NCBI GenBank assembly: GCA_026418215.1
Contig: JAOABT010000228.1
Span: 1 to 17,444 of the forward strand
Length of the DNA stretch: 17,444 bases
Direction: 5' to 3'
Origin: Clostridia bacterium
GTDB lineage: Bacteria > Bacillota > Clostridia > DSM-8532
Shown: positions 1 through 8,266 of the stretch, piece after piece
Layout of the letters: the number at the start of each line of letters is the position of its first letter
Position numbering within the stretch: the stretch's first letter is position 1
Made by a program: the position numbers and the translations under genes
Notes under the pieces: generated by a model
The model's input: only the letters and a program-made list of their open reading frames with translations
What the model was told of the DNA's origin: nothing
Database searches by the model: none

Positions 1-25
1 GCTCGGAGATGTGTATAAGAGACAG
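1..25 (+). other. Nextera (Tn5) sequencing adapter remnant, not genomic
   Basis: Positions 7-25 read AGATGTGTATAAGAGACAG, the 19-bp Tn5 mosaic end used in Illumina Nextera libraries. Positions 1-6 (GCTCGG) are the bases that precede it in the Nextera read-2 transposase oligo. The match is exact over all 25 bases, so this is untrimmed adapter at a contig end and not a biological transposon. Translated rightward it gives the telltale peptide MCIRDS. Genomic sequence starts at 26. Confidence 0.96.
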
Positions 26-323
26 CGACGGAACGCCCTTTGTTCTTCTCAGCTTCCTTTCGTTGCCTTTCCTCTTCCTTCTGCTTCAACTCCTCCAGCC
101 GTTTTTCTTCGAGCTCTTTCTCTTCCTGTTTTCTTCTATTGGTTTCGATGATGCTTGTAATAGTATTCCTAATGAGGGTGCCTACTATGTAAAAGGTCAC
201 CATCGCTATAAGCATATTTACTGTGTTTTCACTGTTTGAGACCTTGTTGGTATAACTGGCAAGACCGACAATGATGGCGGCGGAGAGTCCCAACAACAAA
301 GGCAGCTTACGGACATAATCCAT
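26..323 (-). CDS. small membrane protein with charged coiled-coil tail (3' end missing)
   Basis: About 99 codons are readable from ATG at 323 (MDYVRKLPLLLG) down to the adapter, with no stop, so the C-terminus is missing. The product has two hydrophobic segments (about residues 7-24 and 35-55), then a very charged stretch of Glu, Lys and Arg (about 60-95) that should form an alpha-helical coiled coil. The start lies 13 nt after the cheD stop, with an AGAGAGGG ribosome binding site, so it belongs to the operon. I do not recognise the family. In Bacillus subtilis, cheD is followed by sigD and then swrB, which encodes a membrane-anchored coiled-coil flagellar protein. This gene has a similar position and a similar look, but I see no sequence evidence that it is SwrB. 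Confidence 0.7.
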
Positions 324-336
324 ATAACGCCCTCTC

Positions 337-822
337 TTACAAATATTTAATACCGGACCCGATAGTCTTCACCATCAGCAGCCCGTCCTCGGAAGATATC
401 TCTATAGTCCGGCCAAAGTTGCCTCCCGTATCCTCTTTGAGGATGGGAATATTCAGCTCAGCTAAAATCGCTTTGGTCGCTTCAGCATTACGGAGGCCAA
501 TTTTCATCGATTCATTATTGCTGGCGAAAGCAAACATCTGAGCGCCGCCTGCTATCTTGGCCACCAGGCTTCTTCGGTCACACCCTAAAGCCATCATTTC
601 ATCTACCAGATCAACAATGCCTGTATCGGCAAACTTTGCTCTGTTGGTGTTTGCTGTGGCAATCTTTGATGTTGGCAGCATGATGTGTGCTAATCCAATG
701 ATTTTCCTTCTGGGGTCATACAATGCAATACCAATGCACGAGCCAAGCCCCAGGGTTGTTAATATGGACGGATGAGCGGCTGCCTTAAGGTCAGCCATGC
801 CCACCTTAATCAACTCAGCCAT
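337..822 (-). CDS. cheD: chemoreceptor glutamine deamidase CheD
   Basis: 161 aa, the usual length. CheD deamidates specific glutamines on chemoreceptors, and in Bacillus-type systems it also binds CheC and boosts its phosphatase activity. The catalytic region is clear: Thr23, Cys29 in GLGSCIGIALYDP, and His46 in LAHIMLP match the known Thr/Cys/His triad of the family. The gene starts by a one-base overlap with the cheC stop (TAATG), which implies translational coupling and fits CheC and CheD acting as a complex. Nothing looks truncated. Confidence 0.97.
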   Translation of the reverse strand: MAELIKVGMADLKAAAHPSILTTLGLGSCIGIALYDPRRKIIGLAHIMLPTSKIATANTNRAKFADTGIVDLVDEMMALGCDRRSLVAKIAGGAQMFAFASNNESMKIGLRNAEATKAILAELNIPILKEDTGGNFGRTIEISSEDGLLMVKTIGSGIKYL

Positions 823-1445
823 TATTCTACCCCTAAAGCTCGCAACAGCCTGCTGTAGGATACATCGTCGGGAACGAGGAAAAGGTCCCCGATAACGCTG
901 TCCAACCCATCTGTAAATTCATTTTCAACATACAATACCGTGTCTGAATTCTTGCTAAATTCTATGGCCGGCACACTTAAAATAGCGCCCGCCATATCGA
1001 TGGCAAGATCGGGAACATCAGGCATAATCTTCAGGTTTGTTAGGTTAGAAAGTGCCGAAAGATAGGACCCTGCCAAGATATTACCAACTTCCTTGAGTGC
1101 CGAGCATGTCATTTCGTCGTATTCGAGCTCAGTGTTAACAGGTCTCCCCATGAGGATATTGACGAGAAGCCTTGAGCTCTGGTAGTCGAGAATGAACATC
1201 ATAATACCATTAATATCGCCCTGTACACCCAAAAGGATACCAACAACCTGAGTTTCAGCTCCGCCGAGAACCTCACTGACTTCAGAGAATTTCATAACCC
1301 TGATCTGGGGAACCTTCATGTCAATTTTCTTATCAAGCATCTTGGCAAGGGCCGTTGCTGCATTTCCTGCACCTATATTTCCTATTTCTCTCAGGACATC
1401 AAGCTGAAAACTGTTGAGTGAATTTACCTCGAGGTTATTGGTCAT
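822..1445 (-). CDS. cheC: CheY-P phosphatase CheC
   Basis: 207 aa. CheC removes phosphate from CheY-P and, with CheD, provides feedback in adaptation. Both family motifs (D/S-x3-E-x2-N-x22-P) are complete: Asp16/Glu20/Asn23/Pro46 and Ser115/Glu119/Asn122/Pro145, so two active centres are expected. The second half repeats the first, as in all CheC proteins. The length and the lack of a FliN domain separate it from FliY in the same cluster. The start lies 21 nt after the cheW stop, with an AGGTGA-like ribosome binding site. Confidence 0.97.
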   Translation of the reverse strand: MTNNLEVNSLNSFQLDVLREIGNIGAGNAATALAKMLDKKIDMKVPQIRVMKFSEVSEVLGGAETQVVGILLGVQGDINGIMMFILDYQSSRLLVNILMGRPVNTELEYDEMTCSALKEVGNILAGSYLSALSNLTNLKIMPDVPDLAIDMAGAILSVPAIEFSKNSDTVLYVENEFTDGLDSVIGDLFLVPDDVSYSRLLRALGVE

Positions 1446-1466
1446 CTTTTCACTTCACCTTTCGGA

Positions 1467-1925
1467 TTATTCTTTCGTCACTAGTTCGGTGATAAGCTTT
1501 TCAATATTGAGGAGGGTTACGAGCCTTCCTTCAACCTTACCGATACCGATGATGTAGTCGAGGGTTCTGTCATTCGTAATGGAGGTGACGCTTTCAATAT
1601 CGCTGTCTTTCAGGGCTATGACTTCAGCCACCGCGTCTACGACGACACCTACGGTCACATCGTTGAACTTAAACATGATGATACGCGTATCATCATCTGC
1701 CTCCCGTTCCTCAAGGCCAAATTTAAGCCTCATGTTCAGTATGGGGATGATCTCACCGCGCAGGTTGACGACACCCTTCAAATACGGAGGCGTTGTAGGA
1801 ACTCTGGTAATGTTCATCGCTTTTTCAATAATGGAAACCTTATGGATGTCGGCTCCGAATTCCTGATCCGCCACCTTAAAGACTACAAACTGCCTGGTAT
1901 CCTTACCTGCTGCTTTTATATCCAT
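1467..1925 (-). CDS. cheW: chemotaxis coupling protein CheW
   Basis: 152 aa, a single CheW domain. CheW links receptors to the kinase CheA in the signalling array at the membrane. The sequence has the conserved core NLRGEIIPILNMRLKFGL (about residues 53-70) and the GVVVDAV segment typical of the family. It lies 34 nt after cheA, with a strong GAGGGGG ribosome binding site 8 nt before ATG. It has no receiver domain, so it is not CheV. Confidence 0.97.
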   Translation of the reverse strand: MDIKAAGKDTRQFVVFKVADQEFGADIHKVSIIEKAMNITRVPTTPPYLKGVVNLRGEIIPILNMRLKFGLEEREADDDTRIIMFKFNDVTVGVVVDAVAEVIALKDSDIESVTSITNDRTLDYIIGIGKVEGRLVTLLNIEKLITELVTKE

Positions 1926-1959
1926 TGTTTAAACCCCCTCGAACCTTTTAACCTCTTTA

Positions 1960-4032
1960 TTAAAGGGCTAATGAATTAACATCTACAATTAGGGCCACAT
2001 TACCGTCACCAAGGATGGTTGCGCCGGCTATGCACTTAACACCCGACATGACCTTGCCAAGGGACTTGATAACAATTTCCTGCTGACCGATCAAGGAATC
2101 TACTGTAAAGGCAGAGAGCTTATCGCCCTTCTTCACAATGACGCAGATGAGGTTCTTCTTCTTGCTGTCAGGTATGGCGTTCTCAACACCCAGGCATTTA
2201 TCAAGACGAACCACCGGGATGACCATGTTACGCAGCATGATGACTTCCTGGTTTCTTACCATTCTGATATCGCTGAGCTTCACGTTGTCGATCTCGCGGA
2301 TGGAGCTTAAAGGTATAGCGTACTTCTCCTGCCCGATCTTGACAAGCAGAGCCTGAATGATGGCCAGTGTGAGCGGCAGGCGGATGATGAACTTGCTGCC
2401 CTTGCCCATTTGGGTTTCAACCTCAACCATACCGCCAAGAGCCTCAATCTTGGTCTTAACGACATCAAGCCCGACGCCTCTGCCTGACAGGTCGGTAACC
2501 TTATCTGCGGTACTGAAGCTGGGCTTAAACAGGTACTCAATGACTTCCTTATCGGACAAAGAGGCTACCATTTCGGGTGACTCAAGGCCCTTTTCGGCAA
2601 TCTTCTTTCTGACCTTTGCAATATTGATGCCGCGGCCGTCGTCCTCAACCTCGATGATGACGTTATTGCCGTCCTGATAAGCGCGCAGATAAATGTTGCC
2701 GATTGAAGACTTGCCAGTCTTGGCACGCTCGTCGCGGGTTTCAAGGCCGTGGTCTGCCGAGTTTCTCAAAATATGAATCAACGGATCGCCGATTTCGTCG
2801 ATAACCGTTCTGTCAAGCTCGGTCTCCTCACCGGACATCTGGAGCTCAATTTCCTTGTCGAGTTCTCTTGCGATATCGCGGATCATTCTCGGGAATCTGT
2901 TAAAGACGGTTTCAACAGGCACCATGCGCACCTTCATGACCGCGTCATGGAGGCTTGTGGTGATGCGCTCAAGGGATTCTATGGACTCATTGTCGCTGTC
3001 GTCACGGTTGTGACCCGATTCATCCAGGCGGTTCTTGATGATAATAAGCTCGCTGACGAGGTTCATGAGGGTATCCAGACGGTCGATGTCGACGCGTACG
3101 GTCTTACCGGTTTTCTGAACCTTCTTGGCCTCCTCGTTGGAGGCGTTCTTCGTGGCAACAGCCTTGGAGGCCTTATTGAAATCCACAACGGCGGCTTCCG
3201 CTGTTGCAGCTATTTCCTCCTGAACCATGCTTACACCGATCATTTCAGGTGATATGCCAGTCACACCCACGCCGGAAATTTCAGCGACGGAGTTGATTTC
3301 TTTCTCAAAGAATTCCTTGGGCTGCTTGGAAATAACAATTACCGTAAAGTCATATTCAAACCTTTCATCCTCGATATCCTCAACCTTTGGGACAGATTTG
3401 ATGACCTCGGAGTTCTTCTCGAGAATCTGGAAGACAATGAAGGCACGGGCAGCCTTCAAAAGACAGCCCTTGTCAAACATGACGTGTATTTCAAATACGT
3501 TCATGCCTGCTTCCAATGCCTTTTTAATGACGTTGATATCATATTGGTTGAGGGCAACCCTCAAATCCTTGCTTTCAGAGGTCGGCTTGGGCCTTTCAGG
3601 CGCCGATTTGAACGAGGCTTTTTCATTGGGAGCACTCGCGGAAGCACCGCCGTTTTTAAGAATGGCTGAAAGAGCGTCAATGACTTCCTGGAAAGCCTCG
3701 CTGCCCTCATGACCGGTGGCCACGATGGTGTTGACGTAGGTTTCCAAGGCATCAAGACACTTAAACAGGACATCGACCATATTGGAATCGGCCAGGATGC
3801 GCTCATTGCGCAAGGCATCCAAAACGTCCTCCATATCATGGGTAAGCCTTTGCATCTTCGTATAACCCATGGTTCCGGACATGCCCTTTAGTGTATGAGC
3901 TACACGGAAGATTTCATTGAGCACTGGTTTATCCCGATTATTCTTCTCAAGCTCCAGAAGCGAGGAGTTGAGATGCTGCAAATGCTCTCTACTCTCTTCG
4001 ACGAATATGTCGAGGTATTGATTCATATCCAT
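1960..4032 (-). CDS. cheA: chemotaxis histidine kinase CheA
   Basis: 690 aa, full length. CheA takes signals from receptors through CheW, autophosphorylates and passes phosphate to CheY and CheB. Domains in order: P1 Hpt (1-125) with phosphorylated His46 in RVAHTLKG; a P2 response-regulator binding domain (about 158-260); an Ala/Lys linker; the P3 dimerisation helices (about 312-385, starting RVDIDRLDTLMNLVSELI); the P4 ATPase with an N box around His420/Asn424 (HILRNSADHGLE), a DDGRGI motif at 464-469 and GRGVGLDVVK at 517-526; and the P5 CheW-like domain (about 555-690). The start MDMNQYLD matches Firmicutes CheA proteins and overlaps the cheB stop by one base (TAATG). Confidence 0.98.
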   Translation of the reverse strand: MDMNQYLDIFVEESREHLQHLNSSLLELEKNNRDKPVLNEIFRVAHTLKGMSGTMGYTKMQRLTHDMEDVLDALRNERILADSNMVDVLFKCLDALETYVNTIVATGHEGSEAFQEVIDALSAILKNGGASASAPNEKASFKSAPERPKPTSESKDLRVALNQYDINVIKKALEAGMNVFEIHVMFDKGCLLKAARAFIVFQILEKNSEVIKSVPKVEDIEDERFEYDFTVIVISKQPKEFFEKEINSVAEISGVGVTGISPEMIGVSMVQEEIAATAEAAVVDFNKASKAVATKNASNEEAKKVQKTGKTVRVDIDRLDTLMNLVSELIIIKNRLDESGHNRDDSDNESIESLERITTSLHDAVMKVRMVPVETVFNRFPRMIRDIARELDKEIELQMSGEETELDRTVIDEIGDPLIHILRNSADHGLETRDERAKTGKSSIGNIYLRAYQDGNNVIIEVEDDGRGINIAKVRKKIAEKGLESPEMVASLSDKEVIEYLFKPSFSTADKVTDLSGRGVGLDVVKTKIEALGGMVEVETQMGKGSKFIIRLPLTLAIIQALLVKIGQEKYAIPLSSIREIDNVKLSDIRMVRNQEVIMLRNMVIPVVRLDKCLGVENAIPDSKKKNLICVIVKKGDKLSAFTVDSLIGQQEIVIKSLGKVMSGVKCIAGATILGDGNVALIVDVNSLAL

Positions 4033-5099
4033 TACCGGCGCACCCCCATGAAATTCATAATACAGGTTGGTATTTCTTGCAGGGGAACAGTTTTATCAAC
4101 CACTCCCAGTTCTATGGCTGACCTCGGCATTCCGTAGACGATGCTGGTGCTTTCGTCCTGCGCAACGACGTAGGCATTTTTCCTTGTTTTAAGCTCCTTC
4201 AGTCCCTTACTGCCATCGTTGCCCATTCCGGTCATGATGACACCAATGATATTCTGTGCCTGCGATTCTGCTAAAGAAGTCATCATGACATCTGCGCTAG
4301 GCCTGAAGCCATTGGTAGGCGGAGTTTTTGTAAGTCTGATCCTCGTAGCTCTTCCTTCGCTTTGGAAGGTCGTATGGTTGTCACCAGGCGCGATGTAAAT
4401 GGTTCCAGCCTTGAGCTCCTCATTATCCTCGGCCTCCTTGACGGCCATCTGACAGGTTTCGTTCAGCCTTGTGGCCAGCGAGCGTGTAAAGCCCGGAGGC
4501 ATATGCTGTACGACTACAATGGAGGCCGGCAGATCTCCCGGAAATTCCGGAAGAATGCTGGATAAAGCTCTTGGTCCGCCTGTTGAAATTCCAACGGCTA
4601 TAATGTATTTCAAGTCGGAGGCCTTGGAAACTTGCTCCGGGGCTCCCGGCCGAATCTTTTTTTCTATACTTGTCAGGGTTGGTGCCTTTTTCGATGTCCT
4701 GCAGGCCAGCTTGACCTTTTCAATAATCTCAAGCTTTTTCTCATCGGCTGACATATGAAAGACATTTTCAGGCTTCGAAATAAAATCAAAGGCTCCCAGC
4801 TCCAAGGCCTTGATGGTAGCGTTTGCACCCTCCTGGGTAAAGCTGCTTACCATAATGATCCCATAAGAGCCTTGCCTTTGCAGGTTTTCCAGACAACTGA
4901 TGCCGTCCATGACAGGCATCTCTACGTCAAGCGTGATGATGTCAGGAAGGAGATCCTTTGCCTTCTTTAAAGCCTCAAGCCCGTCTTTTGCACTTCCTAC
5001 CACACTGATGTCCGGGTCTTGCTCTAGGATGCTCTGTATGATGCGGCGCATCAAAGCGGAATCATCCACGATCAGTACCCTTATCTTTTTGTCGCTCAT
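4032..5099 (-). CDS. cheB: chemoreceptor glutamate methylesterase CheB
   Basis: 355 aa. CheB demethylates receptors (and deamidates glutamines), and it is switched on by CheA. The N-terminal receiver domain (1-125) has acidic residues Asp12/Asp13, phospho-acceptor Asp58 in ITLDVEMP, and Lys109. After a linker comes the esterase domain (about 162-350) with the catalytic triad Ser172 (GISTGGP), His199 (VVQHMP) and Asp295 (GMGNDG). Its ATG overlaps the stop of the PilZ gene (ATGA), and its stop overlaps the cheA start, so the three genes are translationally chained. No cheR is present nearby. Confidence 0.98.
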   Translation of the reverse strand: MSDKKIRVLIVDDSALMRRIIQSILEQDPDISVVGSAKDGLEALKKAKDLLPDIITLDVEMPVMDGISCLENLQRQGSYGIIMVSSFTQEGANATIKALELGAFDFISKPENVFHMSADEKKLEIIEKVKLACRTSKKAPTLTSIEKKIRPGAPEQVSKASDLKYIIAVGISTGGPRALSSILPEFPGDLPASIVVVQHMPPGFTRSLATRLNETCQMAVKEAEDNEELKAGTIYIAPGDNHTTFQSEGRATRIRLTKTPPTNGFRPSADVMMTSLAESQAQNIIGVIMTGMGNDGSKGLKELKTRKNAYVVAQDESTSIVYGMPRSAIELGVVDKTVPLQEIPTCIMNFMGVRR

Positions 5100-5776
5100 C
5101 TGGTTGACCAGCCCTTTTTCAGCAGTTTTCTCTGCGATTCAAATATATAGCTGATAATCTTTTCTCTCTCCATGTTGGAGATTTCAATAAATTCTAAGCC
5201 TACCTCGTAATCGAACTTGGCCTTGTCATGAACATTGATAATACGGACAATGCGCCCTAAAAACTTGACTTCGCTGCTAAGGTTTATTCTGCCTTCAAGA
5301 CACCAGCCGTAATTGGGCTTTTCATTGGTCAGCATGCAGATGCCTCCGCCGCTGACATCCTTTGTAATAGCCTTTTTGAATTCTCCCCTGTCCTCGTTTT
5401 TCGTGGCCTTGTCTTCAAACATGCGATATTTCATATCTACAAGACAGTTGAACCGGAAAAAATTCCTTCTCTGGAGATGCTCCTCCCCTGAGGTCGGCTG
5501 TACATGTAAAAGATAGATGTTGCCTGCCATTTTGCGTTCAAGCGCCAGGGCAGAAAATTTTTTAAGGTCTCCGTTCCTTTCGAAAACCACGTCCATTTTG
5601 GTGCCGCGGTGTACCGGGTATATTCTGCCTTCACTGATTGGAGCCAGTATTTCAATCGTACCATCAGGCAGACGGGTTTCAAATTGACTCACCAAGAACG
5701 GCATAATGCGTTCTCCATTGTTGTTGTACAGCTCCAGCTCCAGCTTTGTGCCAAGGGTGAGTTTTATTTCGTTCAT
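5096..5776 (-). CDS. PilZ-domain c-di-GMP effector, YcgR/YpfA-type flagellar brake
   Basis: 226 aa with two domains. The N-terminal half (about 1-95) looks like the YcgR-type beta-barrel that precedes PilZ in flagellar brakes. The C-terminal PilZ domain (about 100-220) has both c-di-GMP binding motifs intact: RxxxR at Arg104-Arg108 (QRRNFFRF) and DxSxxG at Asp140-Gly145 (DVSGGG). Proteins of this build, such as B. subtilis YpfA/DgrA (MotI) and enteric YcgR, slow or stop the motor when c-di-GMP is high. That role is inferred here from architecture and position. The gene follows flhG after 73 nt that hold a likely promoter, and is coupled to cheB by an ATGA overlap, which suggests co-expression with chemotaxis genes. 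Confidence 0.92.
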   Translation of the reverse strand: MNEIKLTLGTKLELELYNNNGERIMPFLVSQFETRLPDGTIEILAPISEGRIYPVHRGTKMDVVFERNGDLKKFSALALERKMAGNIYLLHVQPTSGEEHLQRRNFFRFNCLVDMKYRMFEDKATKNEDRGEFKKAITKDVSGGGICMLTNEKPNYGWCLEGRINLSSEVKFLGRIVRIINVHDKAKFDYEVGLEFIEISNMEREKIISYIFESQRKLLKKGWSTR

Positions 5777-5827
5777 TTAAAACCTCATATCATTAGTCTA
5801 TCACATTTTCAAGCTGCATTAAACTAA

Positions 5828-5836
5828 ATTATAACA
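5828..5836 (-). promoter_or_regulatory. extended -10 sigma-A promoter candidate upstream of the PilZ gene
   Basis: In the 73-nt gap after flhG the minus strand reads TGTTATAAT, a perfect extended -10 element (TGn plus TATAAT). The best -35 hexamer at normal spacing is poor, as is common for extended -10 promoters. The start site would be near 5821, leaving a leader of about 45 nt. It could give the PilZ-cheB-cheA-cheW-cheC-cheD segment some expression separate from the export genes. Confidence 0.42.
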
Positions 5837-5849
5837 CAGTTCGAGCTTA

Positions 5850-6743
5850 TCATGCACCAAAAAAGGACAAAAGCTTCGAAATGAACCCCTTTGCCCCCAT
5901 AGATCCGTCAGGTGCCTTGTTGGCAAAGAGCCTTTCTGCAATCTCATGGATGTTCCTGGCAGCCTGGCACTTGGGATTGACCAGGGAAAAGGGCTTCTGC
6001 ATTTTGACACACTTCGTCACAGTGTCATCATATAATATATACCCAACTTTTAAAAGCTTTAATGACAAAAATTTTTCCGAAACGACACTTAATTTGGTGG
6101 CAATTTCTTCAGCTTCTCTCACATTTTCGGCTTTATTGACCAGAATTTGTATCCTTTTCTTCTTATCCCGCCTTGAAACCATCTTGACCAGGGCATAGGC
6201 ATCGGTAATGGAGGTAGGCTCGGGGGTTGTGACCAAGAGCACCTCATCGGCAGCCATGATGAAGCTCATGACATTCTGTGAAAGTCCCGCGCCCGTATCA
6301 ATGAGAATAACATCGAAAAGCTTGTCCAGCAGCGCTATGTTTCCGACGAATTTTCTCAGCTGCTTTCTGTCGAGGCGTATAAGCTCCTCAACGCCCGAGC
6401 CCCCCGATAGAAATTTGATATTGTCGGGGCCATCGGTCAGAACCTCAAAGATGTTCTTCTCGTCGTGTATGAGATCGAGCATGGTGTACTTGGGAACAAT
6501 GCCAAAAAGCACATCGATATTGGCAAGGCCGAAATCGACGTCCAGAATGACCACACGAAGCCCCATCCGGCTTAAGGCCAATGCCAGGTTAACCGTGACA
6601 TTGGTTTTCCCTACGCCGCCCTTGCCGCTGGTGATGGTAATGACACGAGCCTGCTTGGGCGCAGGCTCACCCGAACCGCCATCCTGCCTGTCGGTCTTCT
6701 TCTGGTCAACTATTCTTCTAAGCATCTCTGCCTGGTCGTTCAT
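5850..6743 (-). CDS. flhG: FlhG, MinD-like ATPase that controls flagellar number
   Basis: 297 aa from ATG at 6743. This start has a GGAGG ribosome binding site 5 nt upstream and puts the conserved DQAxxLR motif (DQAEMLR, residues 3-9) at the very N-terminus, where FlhG uses it to stimulate the FlhF GTPase. A longer reading from TTG at 6755 would bury the ribosome binding site in the gene. The deviant Walker A motif SGKGGVGKT has Lys41 and Lys46; DVDFGLANID and DTGAG follow. The last residues (GFISKLLSFFG) form an amphipathic helix suited to membrane binding, as in MinD. It also fits the older name ylxH. It follows flhF by 35 nt. Confidence 0.96.
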   Translation of the reverse strand: MNDQAEMLRRIVDQKKTDRQDGGSGEPAPKQARVITITSGKGGVGKTNVTVNLALALSRMGLRVVILDVDFGLANIDVLFGIVPKYTMLDLIHDEKNIFEVLTDGPDNIKFLSGGSGVEELIRLDRKQLRKFVGNIALLDKLFDVILIDTGAGLSQNVMSFIMAADEVLLVTTPEPTSITDAYALVKMVSRRDKKKRIQILVNKAENVREAEEIATKLSVVSEKFLSLKLLKVGYILYDDTVTKCVKMQKPFSLVNPKCQAARNIHEIAERLFANKAPDGSMGAKGFISKLLSFFGA

Positions 6744-6748
6744 GAATA

Positions 6749-6753
6749 CCTCC
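6749..6753 (-). promoter_or_regulatory. ribosome binding site that fixes the flhG start
   Basis: The minus strand reads GGAGG, then TATTC, then ATG at 6743. The 5-nt spacing and perfect anti-16S match favour this ATG over the in-frame TTG at 6755. Confidence 0.85.
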
Positions 6754-6778
6754 AAAAAATTGAAAGAGGGAAGGCCAA

Positions 6779-8182
6779 CTAAATATTGGGCCTGGCCGAC
6801 AAAAGGCTGGCTACGAGCTGCTTGACATTGGCAATCTCGAGATCGTCAGGTACGCTTTGGCCGGCGGTGGTGTAGGATAGGGGCTTGCCGGTCATGTAGC
6901 GGGCATTGAGCATAATGCCTGGAACCGGTGATTCGTCAAGCTTGGTGAAAAGGAGCTTATACTGCTTCATAAAGGCATAATACTCCAGAATTTCACGGAT
7001 GGAGTTCTTGCCGGAATTGGCGCTCATGACAAGGTAGGTCTCGTCGGCGTTAACAGCGCTGATAAGCATCTTGAGCTCATCAAAATGGGACTTGTTTTTA
7101 TGGCTCCGTCCGGCTGTGTCGACCAAAATCAGATCCTTGTCAGAAAGGCGTTCAAGAGCCCCCTGAATCTCCCGCGGCGAATAGACAACCGTCACCGGAA
7201 TGTTTAGAATCTCGGCATAGGTTTTAAGCTGCTCCACGGCGGCAATACGGTAGGTGTCAGCTGTGATGAGACCTACCTTTTTCTGCTTGTTCAAGGTAAA
7301 ATCAGCGGCAATCTTGGCGAGGGTTGTGGTTTTGCCTACGCCTGTGGGACCCACGAGGATGACGACCTTGGGCTTTCCGTCCTCTTTAAGCGTCAGGGGC
7401 TCGGGTTCTCCAAGAAGGACGGTCATGACCCTCCCGGCCAAAGCAAAAACGTCCTCGGTCTTAAGGCTGTTGCCACCGCGTTCACGGATTTTGTCAACTA
7501 TTTTCTCGATGAGCTTTGGCTCCACATCATGATCAAACAGAACGTCTCTCAACATTGTGAGGCCCTCTCCGTCAGGAGCCTGAGACTGGTCCTGCTCCTT
7601 AGGTTCTGGCTCAGCCTCGTCCTTGGATTGGACAGCCTTGTAGATTTGCTCCAGCATGCTCTCCATGTTTTTAACCTTGTTTTCAAGGTCAATGATCTTT
7701 TGGTTGTCCTGGGCGGTGGCAGGCGCTGCTTGAGTGCTGGCGTGGGTTACCTGCCCCGCGGCATGGGTAGCTGGAGATGCTGTGTTTACGCTGGGCGCGG
7801 CCTGCTGAGCATAGGCGTCCGGTGCCTGTCTTACCGGTTCAGGTGCAGGATTTGGATAGGTTACCGACCTTGGCTGTTCCTGTACAAACGGTTGGGCATT
7901 CTCGCGGACACGACTTGTCTGGGTCATGGTCTGCTGGTATGCCGCCTGTTGAAAAGGGTTGATGGCAGCGGCTCTTGACTGAAAGGCGGCAGGCTTCTGA
8001 GGCTTCACGTAATCGTCATCGATGGCCGCAACAACCTCAATCATAGGCTTGGAAAAAAGGCCCATAAGCCCTTTGGGTTTGACTTTGCGGCTGTTCATGA
8101 TGACGGCCTCGCTGCCAAGGTCCATCTTGACCTTCAGTAAGGCTTCCTGCATATCCTTACATGTGTACCTGCGTATCTTCAT
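6779..8182 (-). CDS. flhF: FlhF, SRP-type GTPase for flagellar placement
   Basis: 467 aa. FlhF is a signal-recognition-particle-like GTPase that helps position and start flagellar assembly with FlhG. The N-terminal basic B region (1-58) begins MKIRRYTCKDMQEAL. It is followed by a low-complexity linker rich in Ala, Gln and Pro (about 60-160), a short coiled coil (161-185) and the NG domain. GTPase elements are intact: GPTGVGKT (278-285), DTAGR (355-359), TKLD (413-416) and GQSVPDDL (441-448). Its start lies 84 nt after flhA, and the ribosome binding site sits in the loop of a possible hairpin. Confidence 0.97.
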   Translation of the reverse strand: MKIRRYTCKDMQEALLKVKMDLGSEAVIMNSRKVKPKGLMGLFSKPMIEVVAAIDDDYVKPQKPAAFQSRAAAINPFQQAAYQQTMTQTSRVRENAQPFVQEQPRSVTYPNPAPEPVRQAPDAYAQQAAPSVNTASPATHAAGQVTHASTQAAPATAQDNQKIIDLENKVKNMESMLEQIYKAVQSKDEAEPEPKEQDQSQAPDGEGLTMLRDVLFDHDVEPKLIEKIVDKIRERGGNSLKTEDVFALAGRVMTVLLGEPEPLTLKEDGKPKVVILVGPTGVGKTTTLAKIAADFTLNKQKKVGLITADTYRIAAVEQLKTYAEILNIPVTVVYSPREIQGALERLSDKDLILVDTAGRSHKNKSHFDELKMLISAVNADETYLVMSANSGKNSIREILEYYAFMKQYKLLFTKLDESPVPGIMLNARYMTGKPLSYTTAGQSVPDDLEIANVKQLVASLLSARPNI

Positions 8183-8184
8183 TC

Positions 8185-8217
8185 AAGTTCCGGTCCTTTC
8201 CGTTGATATGGGAACTT
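8185..8217 (-). repeat. inverted repeat enclosing the flhF ribosome binding site
   Basis: On the minus strand a perfect 7-nt inverted repeat (AAGTTCC and GGAACTT) brackets a 19-nt loop. The loop holds the only clear ribosome binding site (GGAAAGGA) of flhF. The stem ends 2 nt before ATG, and AAGGA sits 11 nt from the start, a little far. The fold could tune flhF translation; this is inference only. Confidence 0.35.
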
Positions 8218-8266
8218 TTCCTCGTTTATCTTCTCCAATGCTGCAGGGAACTATTGACTGTTTCTT

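Noticed and set aside
1..25. Tn5 mosaic end as a sign of a real transposon
   Set aside because: The exact oligo extension (GCTCGG) before the mosaic end and its place at the very edge show library adapter, not a mobile element.
9..239. Rightward ORF of 76 codons beginning MCIRDS
   Set aside because: Its start lies in the Nextera adapter, and the rest is antisense to the small membrane protein gene; its Phe/Leu-rich sequence is the shadow of the Glu/Lys coiled coil.
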